Below, in pieces: positions 44,080 to 52,665 of a stretch of DNA of 64,000 bases. Numbering within the stretch: position 1 is the stretch's first letter; each line of letters starts with the position of its first letter. The translations under genes and the position numbers were made by a program. This DNA comes from Gaetbulibacter sp. 4G1 (lineage in GTDB: Bacteria; Bacteroidota; Bacteroidia; Flavobacteriales; Flavobacteriaceae), in assembly GCF_002741945.1 (NCBI RefSeq), contig NZ_MDVN01000022.1, positions 434,001 to 498,000 on the forward strand. Reading direction: 5' to 3'. The notes beneath the pieces are model-generated. The model did no database searches and was not told where the DNA came from. It saw only the letters and a list, made by a program, of their open reading frames with translations.

Positions 44080-45219
44080 TTAACCTAAAGCTTGTTTTAA
44101 ATCGGCAATCAAATCATCAATATCTTCAATACCTACACTTAATCTAATTAAAGAATCTACAACACCTGTTTTTTCTCTATCCTCTTTTGGTATGCTAGCA
44201 TGTGTCATACTTGCTGGATGGCCAGAAAGTGATTCTACGCCCCCTAGCGATTCAGCCAAAGTAAAAACTTTTAGTTTTTCTACAATTTTAATGGCCTTTT
44301 CAAAATTACTCCCCTTTGAAGTAAATGAAATCATGCCTCCAAAATCTTTCATTTGAGATTTTGCAATATCATGATTTGGATGGTTTTCAAACCCTGGCCA
44401 ATACACATTTTCGACTTTAGGGTGATTTGCTAAATACTCAGCTATAACCTTACCGTTTTCGCAATGGCGTTGCATTCTTACATGTAATGTTTTTATACCT
44501 CTTAAAACCAAAAAACTGTCTTGTGGACCACAAATAGCGCCACTTGCATTCTGTATAAAGTACAGCTTATCTGCTAAGGCTTTATCTTTAACAACAAGTG
44601 CTCCCATAACAACATCACTGTGCCCGCCTAGGTATTTGGTTGCCGAATGCATTACAATATTTGCTCCCAAATCAAGTGGCTGTTGCAAATAAGGTGTTGC
44701 AAACGTATTATCAACTGCAAGTAAAATGCTATACTTTTTTGCTATTACAGATATTGCTTTAATATCAATAATAGTCATCATAGGGTTAGTTGGCGTTTCG
44801 ACCCAAATAAGCTTAGTATTGGTATTAATATATGATTCGATGTTTGAAGCATTTTCCATTCCTATAAAATGGAATTTGATACCAAAATCTTGAAATATCT
44901 TAGTAAATAACCTAAAAGAACCTCCATATAAATCATTAGTAGAAATTACTTCATCGCCAGGTTTTAAAAGTTTAACAACAGCATCAATTGCAGCTAGCCC
45001 AGATCCAAACGCAAGTCCATAGTTTCCATTTTCAATACTAGCGAAAGCATTTTCTAAAGCATTTCTAGTGGGGTTGTGTGTTCTAGAATATTCGTAGCCT
45101 TTATGTCCTCCAGGGGTAGTTTGTGCGTAAGTTGTTGTTTGATAAATTGGCGGCATTACTGCACCGTAAGCAGCATCATGTTTTTGCCCTCCATGTATTA
45201 CTTTTGTATTAAATTTCAT
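44080..45219 (-). CDS. metB: Cystathionine gamma-synthase (trans-sulfuration PLP enzyme)
   Basis: The 379-residue Cys/Met-metabolism PLP enzyme shows YEYSRTHNPTRNALE, the DLYGGS loop, the Asp of VDNTFATPYLQ and the PLP lysine 195 in HSATKYLGGHSD. The C-terminal SLGGVESLSGHPASMTHAS follows. The sequence fits gamma-synthase, but gamma-lyase activity is hard to exclude without biochemical data. It has its own strong promoter with a leader too short for a riboswitch. Confidence 0.88.
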   Translation of the reverse strand: MKFNTKVIHGGQKHDAAYGAVMPPIYQTTTYAQTTPGGHKGYEYSRTHNPTRNALENAFASIENGNYGLAFGSGLAAIDAVVKLLKPGDEVISTNDLYGGSFRLFTKIFQDFGIKFHFIGMENASNIESYINTNTKLIWVETPTNPMMTIIDIKAISVIAKKYSILLAVDNTFATPYLQQPLDLGANIVMHSATKYLGGHSDVVMGALVVKDKALADKLYFIQNASGAICGPQDSFLVLRGIKTLHVRMQRHCENGKVIAEYLANHPKVENVYWPGFENHPNHDIAKSQMKDFGGMISFTSKGSNFEKAIKIVEKLKVFTLAESLGGVESLSGHPASMTHASIPKEDREKTGVVDSLIRLSVGIEDIDDLIADLKQALG

Positions 45220-45236
45220 TACTAATAGAATTTATA

Positions 45237-45266
45237 CAAATGTAATTTTTAATTTGTTGTAGCAAA
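45237..45266 (-). promoter_or_regulatory. metB: Promoter of the cystathionine gamma-synthase gene
   Basis: On the minus strand TTTG (45263-45266), 18 bases, TACATTTG (45237-45244) matches the full consensus. The ATG is only about 12 bases from the start point. Confidence 0.65.
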
Positions 45267-45394
45267 AAATATTATTAATTCTATCCCGATTATACGAGAA
45301 TAACAACCTCATCAGAAACTTCAATACTTATTGAGGAATTTTTTTTCAATTCAAATGCAATAATTACCTTTAGCAATAGTTAACAATACTACTT

Positions 45395-46114
45395 ATGCTT
45401 AAAAACAAATCCCCTTTAATTATCTGTCTTTTTTGTATGCTATTTAGCTGTAAAAAAGAGTTCCCAATTAGTTTTGCTGAAACAAATTTCACTTCAAAAA
45501 ACAACAATATTGTTGAAGTAAACATCCCATTCGCTAACGAAAATAATGACATTGCAAAATCTATAAATTCAGCTATTGAAAATTATGTGATTACAGCCTT
45601 ACAAATTGGAGATTCAAGTAAACAAATTGTAAAACCTATTGAAAAAAGTATTGACAATTTTAATGTAGCCTACACTGATTTTATAAATGATTTCCCTGAT
45701 AGTGCACAAGAGTGGGAAGCACAAATTGATGGCGAAGTTATTTTTAAAACACAAGACATTATAAGCATTTCTTTAACCTCATATATTAACACTGGAGGTG
45801 CTCATGGAAACTTAAATATTTCGTTTTTGAATTTTGAGGCATCAACTGGAAAATTAATCGATAATAATTCATTAATTAAAGATGTAGATTCTTTTAAAAC
45901 CATTGCTAAAACGTATTTTGATAGTTCAGTAGAAGGCAAAGACCTTCTTTTTGATAGTGAAACTTTTAATTTACCTGCTAATATCGGATATAGCGACGAG
46001 GGTCTTATTTTGCTTTACAACACTTACGAAATAGCGCCATACTCAACTGGAATAATTGAGTTTTCTATCCCTTTTGAAGAGGCGAAACCTTATCTAGTTT
46101 TTAATAGCTTTTAA
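45395..46114 (+). CDS. DUF4163/DUF3298 lipoprotein
   Basis: The 239-residue product has a lipoprotein signal (MLKNKSPLIICLFCMLFSC). The DUF4163 part (VEVNIPFANENNDIAKSINSAIENYV) and the DUF3298/RsiV-like C-terminal part (TGGAHGNLNISFLNFEASTGKLID, then ALYNTYEIAPYSTG-like LLYNTYEIAPYSTGIIEFSIP) are both recognisable. Such proteins bind peptidoglycan-related or lysozyme ligands in some relatives, and the role here is unknown. Its 3' end overlaps the convergent DinB gene by 21 bases. Confidence 0.85.
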   Translation: MLKNKSPLIICLFCMLFSCKKEFPISFAETNFTSKNNNIVEVNIPFANENNDIAKSINSAIENYVITALQIGDSSKQIVKPIEKSIDNFNVAYTDFINDFPDSAQEWEAQIDGEVIFKTQDIISISLTSYINTGGAHGNLNISFLNFEASTGKLIDNNSLIKDVDSFKTIAKTYFDSSVEGKDLLFDSETFNLPANIGYSDEGLILLYNTYEIAPYSTGIIEFSIPFEEAKPYLVFNSF

Positions 46115-46558
46115 AAGAGCTAGAACATATCCGTAATGAATCCCTTCGTGAGCGAGTATAAACTGAAACGCATCATCAATATTAGTTAATGTATTTCCAG
46201 TTGTAGAAACGGTGTATGCATTATAGGTTTTAAAAGCACCTTTATTATAATCTGCTTTTGTTTTTTCTAGTGTAGAAAAAAGTAAGTCTTTTATTTTATT
46301 TACTTCTTTCTGAGTTACATCACTTTCTGGTTTGGTATCTTTCCTGTATTTATTAATTATTTCGTCAGAAAGAGTAGAAGACAATCCAGATAATTTGTAA
46401 GCCAACAATTGCTCTGAAACCACAACATGAGCAATATTCCAGATGATATTATTATTAAATCCCTTCGGTATTTTATTTAAATCTTCTAAGGAGGTTTCTT
46501 CAATTATTTTACTAAAGATTACTCTAATATTATTTATAACCTGAAATGTAAAATCCAT
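46094..46558 (-). CDS. DinB-family protein
   Basis: The start at 46558 (MDFTFQVINNIRVIF) is chosen, since the longer frame from 46618 would cross the promoter of the divergent gene. The 154-residue four-helix protein has the DinB/YfiT metal histidines in NIAHVVVSEQLLAYKLSG and LAHEGIHYGYVLALLK. Members bind a divalent metal and are often thiol-transferases or of unknown function. It overlaps the 3' end of the DUF4163 gene and is divergent from the ArsC-like gene by about 58 bases. Confidence 0.85.
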   Translation of the reverse strand: MDFTFQVINNIRVIFSKIIEETSLEDLNKIPKGFNNNIIWNIAHVVVSEQLLAYKLSGLSSTLSDEIINKYRKDTKPESDVTQKEVNKIKDLLFSTLEKTKADYNKGAFKTYNAYTVSTTGNTLTNIDDAFQFILAHEGIHYGYVLALLKAIKN

Positions 46559-46616
46559 ATTATTTATTTTTTTGATAAATATAGTTTTAATTTGCTTTTT
46601 GAAACCACGATTTATC

Positions 46617-46973
46617 ATGAAAAAAGTATACTATTTAAAAACATGTAGCACTTGCATCAGAATTTTAAAAGACTTGAATCTGTCTTCTGAATTTGTTATA
46701 CAAGATATTAAAACCGAAGAAATTACCGTTAAACAATTAGAGCAAATGAAAGAACTAGCCGGGAGCTACGAAGCTCTTTTTAGTAAACGTTCTAAGCTAT
46801 ACAAAGAAATGGGTTTAAAAACGCAAAACTTAGAAGAGCGTGATTATAAACATTATATATTAAAACACTATACTTTTTTAAGCAGACCAGTAATAATCAT
46901 TAACGACTCTATTTTTATTGGAAATTCTAAAAACAATATTGAAGCAGTTAAATTAGAGCTTTCAAAAAGCTGA
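46617..46973 (+). CDS. ArsC/Spx-family thioredoxin-fold protein
   Basis: The ATG at 46617 begins MKKVYYLKTCSTCIRILK; upstream codons from 46572 have no support. The 118-residue protein has the ArsC-family fold with a CSTC motif (C10, C13) and the later ELAGSYEALFSKRS and FLSRPVIIIND segments. The CxxC form suggests a thiol-redox or Spx-like protein rather than a proven arsenate reductase. It heads a run with the 620-residue PLP protein and a sigma factor, separated by 4 bases each. Confidence 0.86.
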   Translation: MKKVYYLKTCSTCIRILKDLNLSSEFVIQDIKTEEITVKQLEQMKELAGSYEALFSKRSKLYKEMGLKTQNLEERDYKHYILKHYTFLSRPVIIINDSIFIGNSKNNIEAVKLELSKS

Positions 46974-46977
46974 AGTT

Positions 46978-48840
46978 ATGGAAGACAATAAAGTGCTAAA
47001 TTATATTAAAGATGTATTAGAAAACATACCAACTGGTTGGCTAAATTTAACAACACATCGACTAGATATTTACGATGAAGAATTGGCCAAAACTCAATTC
47101 TTAGACCAGTTTGAAATCTTATTTAAAAATAACAATTCCAAATCATTAGCTCTAAGTAATTTACCTACTGCCTATGACTATATTCGATTAGGTCATCCAT
47201 TATCTTGTTTACTAGAATGGGGAATTGCTAACTTAAACAATCTAAAACCAAAAAATGTAGTCAGCTTTTCTTCAAAGACAACACCTGTTCTAGCAATTCT
47301 GAGGAAAAATTTAATAGATAATAAAAGCACACAAATAATCTATACAAATGAATTACCAAGTTTTTTTGATGTTGAAATCCTCAAGAGTATTTATGGTTAT
47401 AATTTTGAGTTAAAACAAGTTGAAAAAATAGATGAGATTCCTCAATTTAGCGGCAGTACCGTTTTTATTTCACAAAAAGATGGAATATGTAAAAATAAGC
47501 TCTATCCAAATATTGATTTTTTTATCAATGGTTATTCACACCTTGGAAGTGTTTTAATAGCAAATGGCGAACAAAATGAAAGTTATATTTCAGAAATTCA
47601 GCATGTCAGAAGAAGAGAAACCATTGCAATGACACCATACAATTGTTTTGCTGCTTTAAAATCTCTAACAAAGCGGTCTTCTTTTGATACCATTAATAGT
47701 ATAGATGCTAACAAAACTAATGTCTTAGATTCAATTACTGCCATTACTAGCACAACTACAAAACCCTTAATTGGTTCTAGCGGGCTATCAATTCAATATG
47801 CTATTATGATGGGGCTAGTACACGATGCGCTAAAAAATCATAAAGGAAAGGCTATCAAATTTATTGTTCCTCCAAATTGTTATGGAGGAACAAATGACCA
47901 AGCCAGACGAGTAGCTGCTTGTATTGATAATGTTGAAATCGTAGATTTATTAGTTGATGGTGATAACGATATGGTACAAAGCATAGATAAAGTTTTAAGC
48001 GAAATTGCTAACGAAGATGCTATCCCATACATCATTGCTGAAATACCAACAAATCCTAGAGTTGAAGTTCCAGACCTTATAAAACTAAAAGAAGCATTAG
48101 CCAAAGAGCGTAAAACGGCAACAGATAAAATTGCGATCGACCCTGTGTTTATTTTAGATCAAACATTTTGCCCTAATGTTCTCTTTTTAGGTGACGGTGA
48201 AATACTCTCTTCGGTTAGAGTTATTTCATATACTAGTGGGTCAAAATTTCCAAGCGGTGGATTATGCACTGCAGGTTACTGTGTAGGAAATAAAAAAACT
48301 GAAGCTTTGATGAGTAAAATAGAAATGCATCTAAAACTTTGCGACAATGAAGCTACAAGCCTTCAAATGGAAATATTAGCAAAGCAATTACCTTCAATGA
48401 ATCAAAGAATCAATGATGCTTATAAAAATACGCGTGAATTTGTAAATTTCATCAACGAAACTTTACCAGAAGCAAAAATAAATTTTGTTTCACCAGCATT
48501 GGCAAAACAAGGATTTACCCCATCTGTGTTTTCATTAGATTTACCAACTAAAGGCGATACGGCTGAGGAAAAAGAAACTTATAAAAGAGCATTAAATCTT
48601 AAATTAATCAATTTAATGATTACCAAAATCCCTAATGAAAGTAAATACTGTGTAAGTTATGGGCAGTTAAATGGATGTTACTGGACCATACCGGCAACAT
48701 CTACTCAAGGAACAACTAAAGAAGGTGATAAAGATTATATAGCACGTGTGGCGCTTTCTCCTAATTTGGATCTTGAACTTCATAAAAAGGTTTTTTTAGA
48801 TTTTGTCGGGTCAATTAAATTAGAATTTTTAGAAAGTTGA
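46978..48840 (+). CDS. Large PLP-dependent Cys/Met-metabolism-like enzyme (620 residues)
   Basis: The C-terminal part (from about residue 250) has features of fold-type I PLP enzymes of the cystathionine group: IQYAIMMGLVHDALK, VPPNCYGGTNDQARRVA, an Asp in DPVFILDQTFCPN, and SYTSGSKFPSGGLCTAGY with candidate PLP lysine 423. The N-terminal 240 residues (SNLPTAYDYIRLGHPLSCLLEW, then VVSFSSKTTPVLAILRKNL) are an extra domain not found in ordinary gamma-synthases of about 380 residues. The substrate is unknown. It is tightly linked to the ArsC-like and SigZ-type genes. Confidence 0.75.
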   Translation: MEDNKVLNYIKDVLENIPTGWLNLTTHRLDIYDEELAKTQFLDQFEILFKNNNSKSLALSNLPTAYDYIRLGHPLSCLLEWGIANLNNLKPKNVVSFSSKTTPVLAILRKNLIDNKSTQIIYTNELPSFFDVEILKSIYGYNFELKQVEKIDEIPQFSGSTVFISQKDGICKNKLYPNIDFFINGYSHLGSVLIANGEQNESYISEIQHVRRRETIAMTPYNCFAALKSLTKRSSFDTINSIDANKTNVLDSITAITSTTTKPLIGSSGLSIQYAIMMGLVHDALKNHKGKAIKFIVPPNCYGGTNDQARRVAACIDNVEIVDLLVDGDNDMVQSIDKVLSEIANEDAIPYIIAEIPTNPRVEVPDLIKLKEALAKERKTATDKIAIDPVFILDQTFCPNVLFLGDGEILSSVRVISYTSGSKFPSGGLCTAGYCVGNKKTEALMSKIEMHLKLCDNEATSLQMEILAKQLPSMNQRINDAYKNTREFVNFINETLPEAKINFVSPALAKQGFTPSVFSLDLPTKGDTAEEKETYKRALNLKLINLMITKIPNESKYCVSYGQLNGCYWTIPATSTQGTTKEGDKDYIARVALSPNLDLELHKKVFLDFVGSIKLEFLES

Positions 48841-48844
48841 AGTT

Positions 48845-49375
48845 ATGGAAAATGAAATAAATATTATTTGGGTTGATTTAAATGAAGAGTTATACAAGTT
48901 CATTTTAAGTAAAACAAATGACGAACAAATATCTAAAGACATTCATCAAGAAGTTTTCTTGAAAATTCAATCTAAAATCCATCAGTTAAAGCAATCTTCA
49001 AAACTCACCTCATGGGTTTATCAAATAACTAGAAATACAATTATTGATTATTTTAGAAAAGCAAAGCCAAAGATTGTCTCAATTGACAAGTTAGATATCC
49101 CTGAAGCCGAAAATGAAAATTTTGATTACTCAAAGCTTACTAACTGTATAAACAAAAAAATAGAACAGCTTTCTGCTCAACACAAAGAAGCCATAATTTT
49201 AACTTCATTTAAAAACTACTCTCAAAAGGAGTTAGCTAAACATTTAAAAATATCCTATTCTGGAACAAAATCAAGAATTCAGAAAGCTAGAGGAATTTTA
49301 AAGGAAAACATTTTAGATTGCCCTAATGTTCAATCTGATAACTCAGGAAAATTATTGGATTTCGAAAACAGTTAA
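48845..49375 (+). CDS. RNA polymerase sigma factor, SigZ type (ECF)
   Basis: The 176-residue protein has sigma region 2 (SKDIHQEVFLKIQSKIHQL, TSWVYQITRNTIIDYFRK) and region 4 (LSAQHKEAIILTSFKNYSQKELAKHLKISYSGTKSRIQKAR). The C-terminal tail (LDCPNVQSDNSGKLLDFE) resembles the tail of SigZ-type factors. No anti-sigma gene follows. It is 4 bases after the PLP protein gene, with the same start context. Its targets are unknown. Confidence 0.88.
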   Translation: MENEINIIWVDLNEELYKFILSKTNDEQISKDIHQEVFLKIQSKIHQLKQSSKLTSWVYQITRNTIIDYFRKAKPKIVSIDKLDIPEAENENFDYSKLTNCINKKIEQLSAQHKEAIILTSFKNYSQKELAKHLKISYSGTKSRIQKARGILKENILDCPNVQSDNSGKLLDFENS

Positions 49376-49396
49376 ATTTAACTACGTCTTTTTATA

Positions 49397-49412
49397 AATA
49401 GTCTCGTCTATT
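49397..49412. promoter_or_regulatory. TetR-operator-like palindrome upstream of the PhzF gene
   Basis: AATAG/CTATT arms flank a six-base centre. The right half GTCTATTAT is shared with the site at 51026 and is close to GTCTAATAT at 50408. It touches the ATG at 49413, which favours the next ATG (49437) as the start. Confidence 0.5.
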
Positions 49413-49436
49413 ATGTATAACAAAAAAATTATACAA

Positions 49437-50324
49437 ATGGACAAAACGAAAACTATAAATGTACAAATTCTAAATGCCTTTGTTGACAATGATAAAGGAG
49501 GTAACCCTGCAGGAGTTGTTTTAAATGCAGACAACCTATCAAATAAAAATAAGCTTGAAGTTGCCAAAAAAGTAGGTCTATCTGAAACGGCTTTTGTTTC
49601 AAAATCAAAAACAGAAGACTATAAATTAGATTTTTTTACTCCAAACAAGCAAATTGCACATTGCGGACATGCTACTGTAGCAACTTTTTCATATTTAAAA
49701 CAAATTAATGTTTTGAAGAATGATAGCTCTTCAAAAGAAACCATAGACGGAAAACGAAATATAAAATTAATAGGAGATATGGCTTTTATGGAGCAACTAG
49801 CTCCAAAATATGTTGACGTAAACCACAAGGAAGATCTTATTCTAAAATCTCTAGGTTTAAAGAAAACCGATCTAAAACCTAATGCACCTATTAAATTAGT
49901 AAATACAGGAAATTCATTTATTCTAGTACCTGTTAAAAATATCAAAGTTTTAAAGAACATAATTCCTAATTTTAGCTTAATAAATGAGATAAGTGAAGTG
50001 TTTGATTTAATTGGATATTATGTCTTTTCAACAGAAACAGGCACGGAGGGAAGAGATGCCAGTTCAAGAATGTTTGGACCACGCTATAGTATATTAGAAG
50101 AGGCTGGAACAGGAATGGCTGCCGGACCACTTGCATGCTATCTATACGATATCTTAAAAATCAAGAAAAAAAGATTTTATATTCAACAAGGTAAATATAT
50201 GACTACCCCATCACCAAGTTTAATAGTTGTTGACTTATTAACTGATAACGAAAAGATAAAAAGTTTAATGGCTGGAGGAAAAGGGTTACTGAAAACAAAA
50301 CTAGAAATTGAGATAAAAGTCTAG
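49437..50324 (+). CDS. PhzF-family isomerase
   Basis: The start at 49437 (MDKTKTINVQILNAFVDN) is chosen over 49413, which abuts an operator-like palindrome. The 295-residue protein has the PhzF double-hotdog-like layout: FVDNDKGGNPAGVVLNAD, the glutamate-bearing KVGLSETAFVSK, HCGHATVATFSYL, and EEAGTGMAAGPLACYLY. PhzF enzymes isomerise dihydro-hydroxyanthranilate or related compounds, and most homologs have unknown substrates. It precedes a TetR regulator gene in the same direction. Confidence 0.9.
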   Translation: MDKTKTINVQILNAFVDNDKGGNPAGVVLNADNLSNKNKLEVAKKVGLSETAFVSKSKTEDYKLDFFTPNKQIAHCGHATVATFSYLKQINVLKNDSSSKETIDGKRNIKLIGDMAFMEQLAPKYVDVNHKEDLILKSLGLKKTDLKPNAPIKLVNTGNSFILVPVKNIKVLKNIIPNFSLINEISEVFDLIGYYVFSTETGTEGRDASSRMFGPRYSILEEAGTGMAAGPLACYLYDILKIKKKRFYIQQGKYMTTPSPSLIVVDLLTDNEKIKSLMAGGKGLLKTKLEIEIKV

Positions 50325-50376
50325 TCGTAATAAACTTATTGAAAAAGAATATTAAATCAAGATATTTTAAAAATAA

Positions 50377-50422
50377 TTTGGCAGTTATTTTTTTTGTAGT
50401 ACTTTTGTAGCCGACCGGTCTA
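50377..50422 (+). promoter_or_regulatory. Autoregulated promoter of the TetR gene
   Basis: TTTG (50377-50380), 19 bases, TACTTTTG (50400-50407) is the full Bacteroidota consensus. Directly downstream at 50408-50422 lies TAGCC-GACCG-GTCTA, a palindromic site with arms matching TAGAC/GTCTA at 9 of 10 positions. A repressor here would cover the start point. Confidence 0.75.
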
Positions 50423-50435
50423 ATATTAATATAGA

Positions 50436-51008
50436 ATGTCTGAAACAAAAAATAGAATACTAACAACTGGGATTGATTTATTTATTAAAAAGGGCTATCA
50501 CAATGTTGGCTTAAAAGAAATATTGGACAAAGCTGAAGTTCCAAAGGGATCATTTTACTATTATTTTGATAGTAAAGAAGATTTTGGTGTACAGGTAATT
50601 AGCAAATATTCCTCCATTGGACTATTGGAATATAAAAATTTACTAGAAGATAAATCACTTAGTCCTAGGCATCGAATTATTCAACTATATATTGATAAGA
50701 TAGATTATTTCCAACTTAATAAATGTACGCAAGGGTGCTTAATGGGTAATTCAAGCAACGAGTTGAGTGATGTGAGTGAAAGTTTTAGAAATACAATAGC
50801 TCAAGAATTTAATCTTTGGCAGAATACTTTAGAGAAATGCATTATTGAAGCTCAAGAAGCGGGTGAAGTAAATAAAAATGTAGAGTCTAAAGCGTTAGCC
50901 TCTTTTATTTTAAATAGTTGGGAAGGTGCTCTTTTACGAATGAAATGCGAAAAGACAATAGACCCTTTACATAATTTTGTTTCTGGATTAAAAATGATAT
51001 TAAATTAA
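50436..51008 (+). CDS. TetR/AcrR-family repressor
   Basis: The 190-residue protein has an N-terminal HTH of the TetR type (TGIDLFIKKGYHNVGLKEILDKAEVPKGSFYYYFDSKEDF) with the tyrosines of the recognition helix. The rest is an alpha-helical ligand domain with CTQGCLMGNSSNELSD, a YxaF/LmrA-like feature. The protein probably represses its own promoter and the RidA/oxidoreductase genes through TAGAC-N5-GTCTA sites. A small reactive compound is the likely inducer (inference from the neighbours). Confidence 0.9.
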   Translation: MSETKNRILTTGIDLFIKKGYHNVGLKEILDKAEVPKGSFYYYFDSKEDFGVQVISKYSSIGLLEYKNLLEDKSLSPRHRIIQLYIDKIDYFQLNKCTQGCLMGNSSNELSDVSESFRNTIAQEFNLWQNTLEKCIIEAQEAGEVNKNVESKALASFILNSWEGALLRMKCEKTIDPLHNFVSGLKMILN

Positions 51009-51025
51009 AAAAATTTAAACCTTAG

Positions 51026-51040
51026 TAGACGACCAGTCTA
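51026..51040. promoter_or_regulatory. TetR operator-like palindrome between tetR and the RidA gene
   Basis: TAGAC-GACCA-GTCTA is a perfect inverted repeat with a 5-base spacer, the same plan as 50408-50422. No -7 box lies immediately upstream, so it may act within a longer transcript. Confidence 0.7.
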
Positions 51041-51056
51041 TTATAAAATTAAAAAA

Positions 51057-51506
51057 ATGAATAAAGAATTAAAAGAACTTAATCTTGAATTGCCTAAAGT
51101 CTCAACTCCTGGAGGCTCATATGTATCTGTTAATATAAGAGGGGATATTGCTTATATAGCTATTCAATTTCCTATAATAAATGGGGAGCATTACTATAAG
51201 GGTAGACTTGGGAATGAATTAACAAATGATGAAGGTTATAAAGCCATGCAAATGTGCGCTTTAAATGTTTTGGCTCAAGTAGAAACAAAAATTGGTATGG
51301 ACCGCATAGTTGGTCTCAACCATTTTGATGCCTATTATCAATCAGGTAATAACTGGAACGATGCCCCAAAAATTGTAAATGGAGCTTCTGATTTATTTCT
51401 CAAAGTTTTAGGAGAGAAGGGACAACATTCCAGAGCTATTTTTGGTGTAGACAAACTTTATGGAAACTTATGTGCAGGACTTACCTGCTCTTTTACAATT
51501 AAATAA
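51057..51506 (+). CDS. RidA/YjgF-family protein
   Basis: The 149-residue protein has the RidA fold: LPKVSTPGGSYVSVNIRGDIAYIAIQFPIING and the late KGQHSRAIFGVDKLYGNLCAGLTCSF, with the arginine of the active site in HSRAIFGV. RidA enzymes deaminate reactive enamines/imines. It lies between the TetR gene and the flavin oxidoreductase gene (10 bases downstream), so it is probably part of the same regulon. Confidence 0.85.
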   Translation: MNKELKELNLELPKVSTPGGSYVSVNIRGDIAYIAIQFPIINGEHYYKGRLGNELTNDEGYKAMQMCALNVLAQVETKIGMDRIVGLNHFDAYYQSGNNWNDAPKIVNGASDLFLKVLGEKGQHSRAIFGVDKLYGNLCAGLTCSFTIK

Positions 51507-51516
51507 TAAATAAAAA

Positions 51517-52587
51517 ATGGAAATATTTAAAAACTTTAAACTTGGGTCTAATATTGAATTAAAAAACAGAATTGTAATGGCTCCACTTACACGGTGCAGG
51601 GCCATAGACAATATCCCAAACGAATTAATGGCAACCTATTACAAGCAAAGAGCAAGCGCTGGACTTATAATTAGTGAAGGCACATCTCCATCGCCAAACG
51701 GATTAGGCTACCCAAGAATTCCTGGTGCTTTTTCTGATGCTCAAATTAATGGATGGAAGACTATAGCAGAAGCTGTGCATTCAGAAAATGGAAAAATATT
51801 TGTACAACTTATGCATACAGGTCGGATTTCGGCAAAAGTAAATATGCCTATCGGCAGTATTACTCTTGCACCGTCAAGTATAAAAGCTGTTGGTGAAATG
51901 TTTACAGAAACTGGAATGGTAGAGCATGATACACCTAAAGCAATGACTATTGAAGAAATAGAGATTGCTCAAAATGAATACGTGTTATCAGCCAAACGAT
52001 TAATAAATGAAGCTGGTATTGATGGTATAGAACTGCATGCTGCTAACGGTTATTTAATGAATCAATTTATCAACCCAAAATCCAATCAAAGAGAAGACCA
52101 ATATGGTGGATCTGTTGAGAATAGAGTCCGTTTTGTATTAGAAACAGCCAAAAAGGTAGCTGTTGAAATTGGTAGTGATAAAGTAGGTATTCGGTTTTCT
52201 CCTTACGGAGCTTTTAATGATATGTTATCAGATTACGAAGAGTTAGAAAATACGTTCATCTATTTATCAAAAGAGTTAGCGAAAATTAAATTAGCCTATG
52301 TTCATATTGTCGATCAACGTGTAGCTTTTGGAGCACCAGACTTCAATACAAATATTAAAAAAATCATTAAAGATAACTTTAAAGGCGTTGTTATTTCAGG
52401 TGGAGATGTCGATACCATAGAAAAAGCAGAAACGGTTCTTGATAATGGTTTAGATTTAGTATACGTAGGTAGGCCTTTTATATCAAACCCTGATTTTGTG
52501 AAAAAACTTCAAAACAACGAAGAATTAGTCAGTCCAGATGCGGATACATTCTATTCATCAAGTGAAGTAGGATATACAGATTATTAA
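51517..52587 (+). CDS. Old-yellow-enzyme-family flavin oxidoreductase (alkene reductase)
   Basis: The 356-residue TIM-barrel flavoprotein has RIVMAPLTRCRA, QLMHTGRIS, GIELHAANGYLMNQFINPKSNQR (His/Asn substrate-binding pair) and YVGRPFISNPDFVKKL. It uses NAD(P)H to reduce activated C=C bonds of enals, enones and nitro compounds. It is the last gene of the TetR-linked group and ends at the terminator at 52666. Confidence 0.92.
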   Translation: MEIFKNFKLGSNIELKNRIVMAPLTRCRAIDNIPNELMATYYKQRASAGLIISEGTSPSPNGLGYPRIPGAFSDAQINGWKTIAEAVHSENGKIFVQLMHTGRISAKVNMPIGSITLAPSSIKAVGEMFTETGMVEHDTPKAMTIEEIEIAQNEYVLSAKRLINEAGIDGIELHAANGYLMNQFINPKSNQREDQYGGSVENRVRFVLETAKKVAVEIGSDKVGIRFSPYGAFNDMLSDYEELENTFIYLSKELAKIKLAYVHIVDQRVAFGAPDFNTNIKKIIKDNFKGVVISGGDVDTIEKAETVLDNGLDLVYVGRPFISNPDFVKKLQNNEELVSPDADTFYSSSEVGYTDY

Positions 52588-52665
52588 ACATTCTGTTATA
52601 TTATTAACAATGCCAAAAATGCATATTGGTAAAAACTAAATTTTAAACAGAAAGTTTATAAAAAC

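Noticed and set aside
44080-45219. Methionine gamma-lyase in place of cystathionine gamma-synthase
   Set aside because: The sequence fits the gamma-synthase side better by length and SLGGVESLSGHP region, but the distinction is weak, so the alternative is noted only in the entry.
45220-45262. SAM riboswitch before the cystathionine gamma-synthase gene
   Set aside because: The consensus promoter leaves a leader of only about 12 bases, too short for any aptamer.
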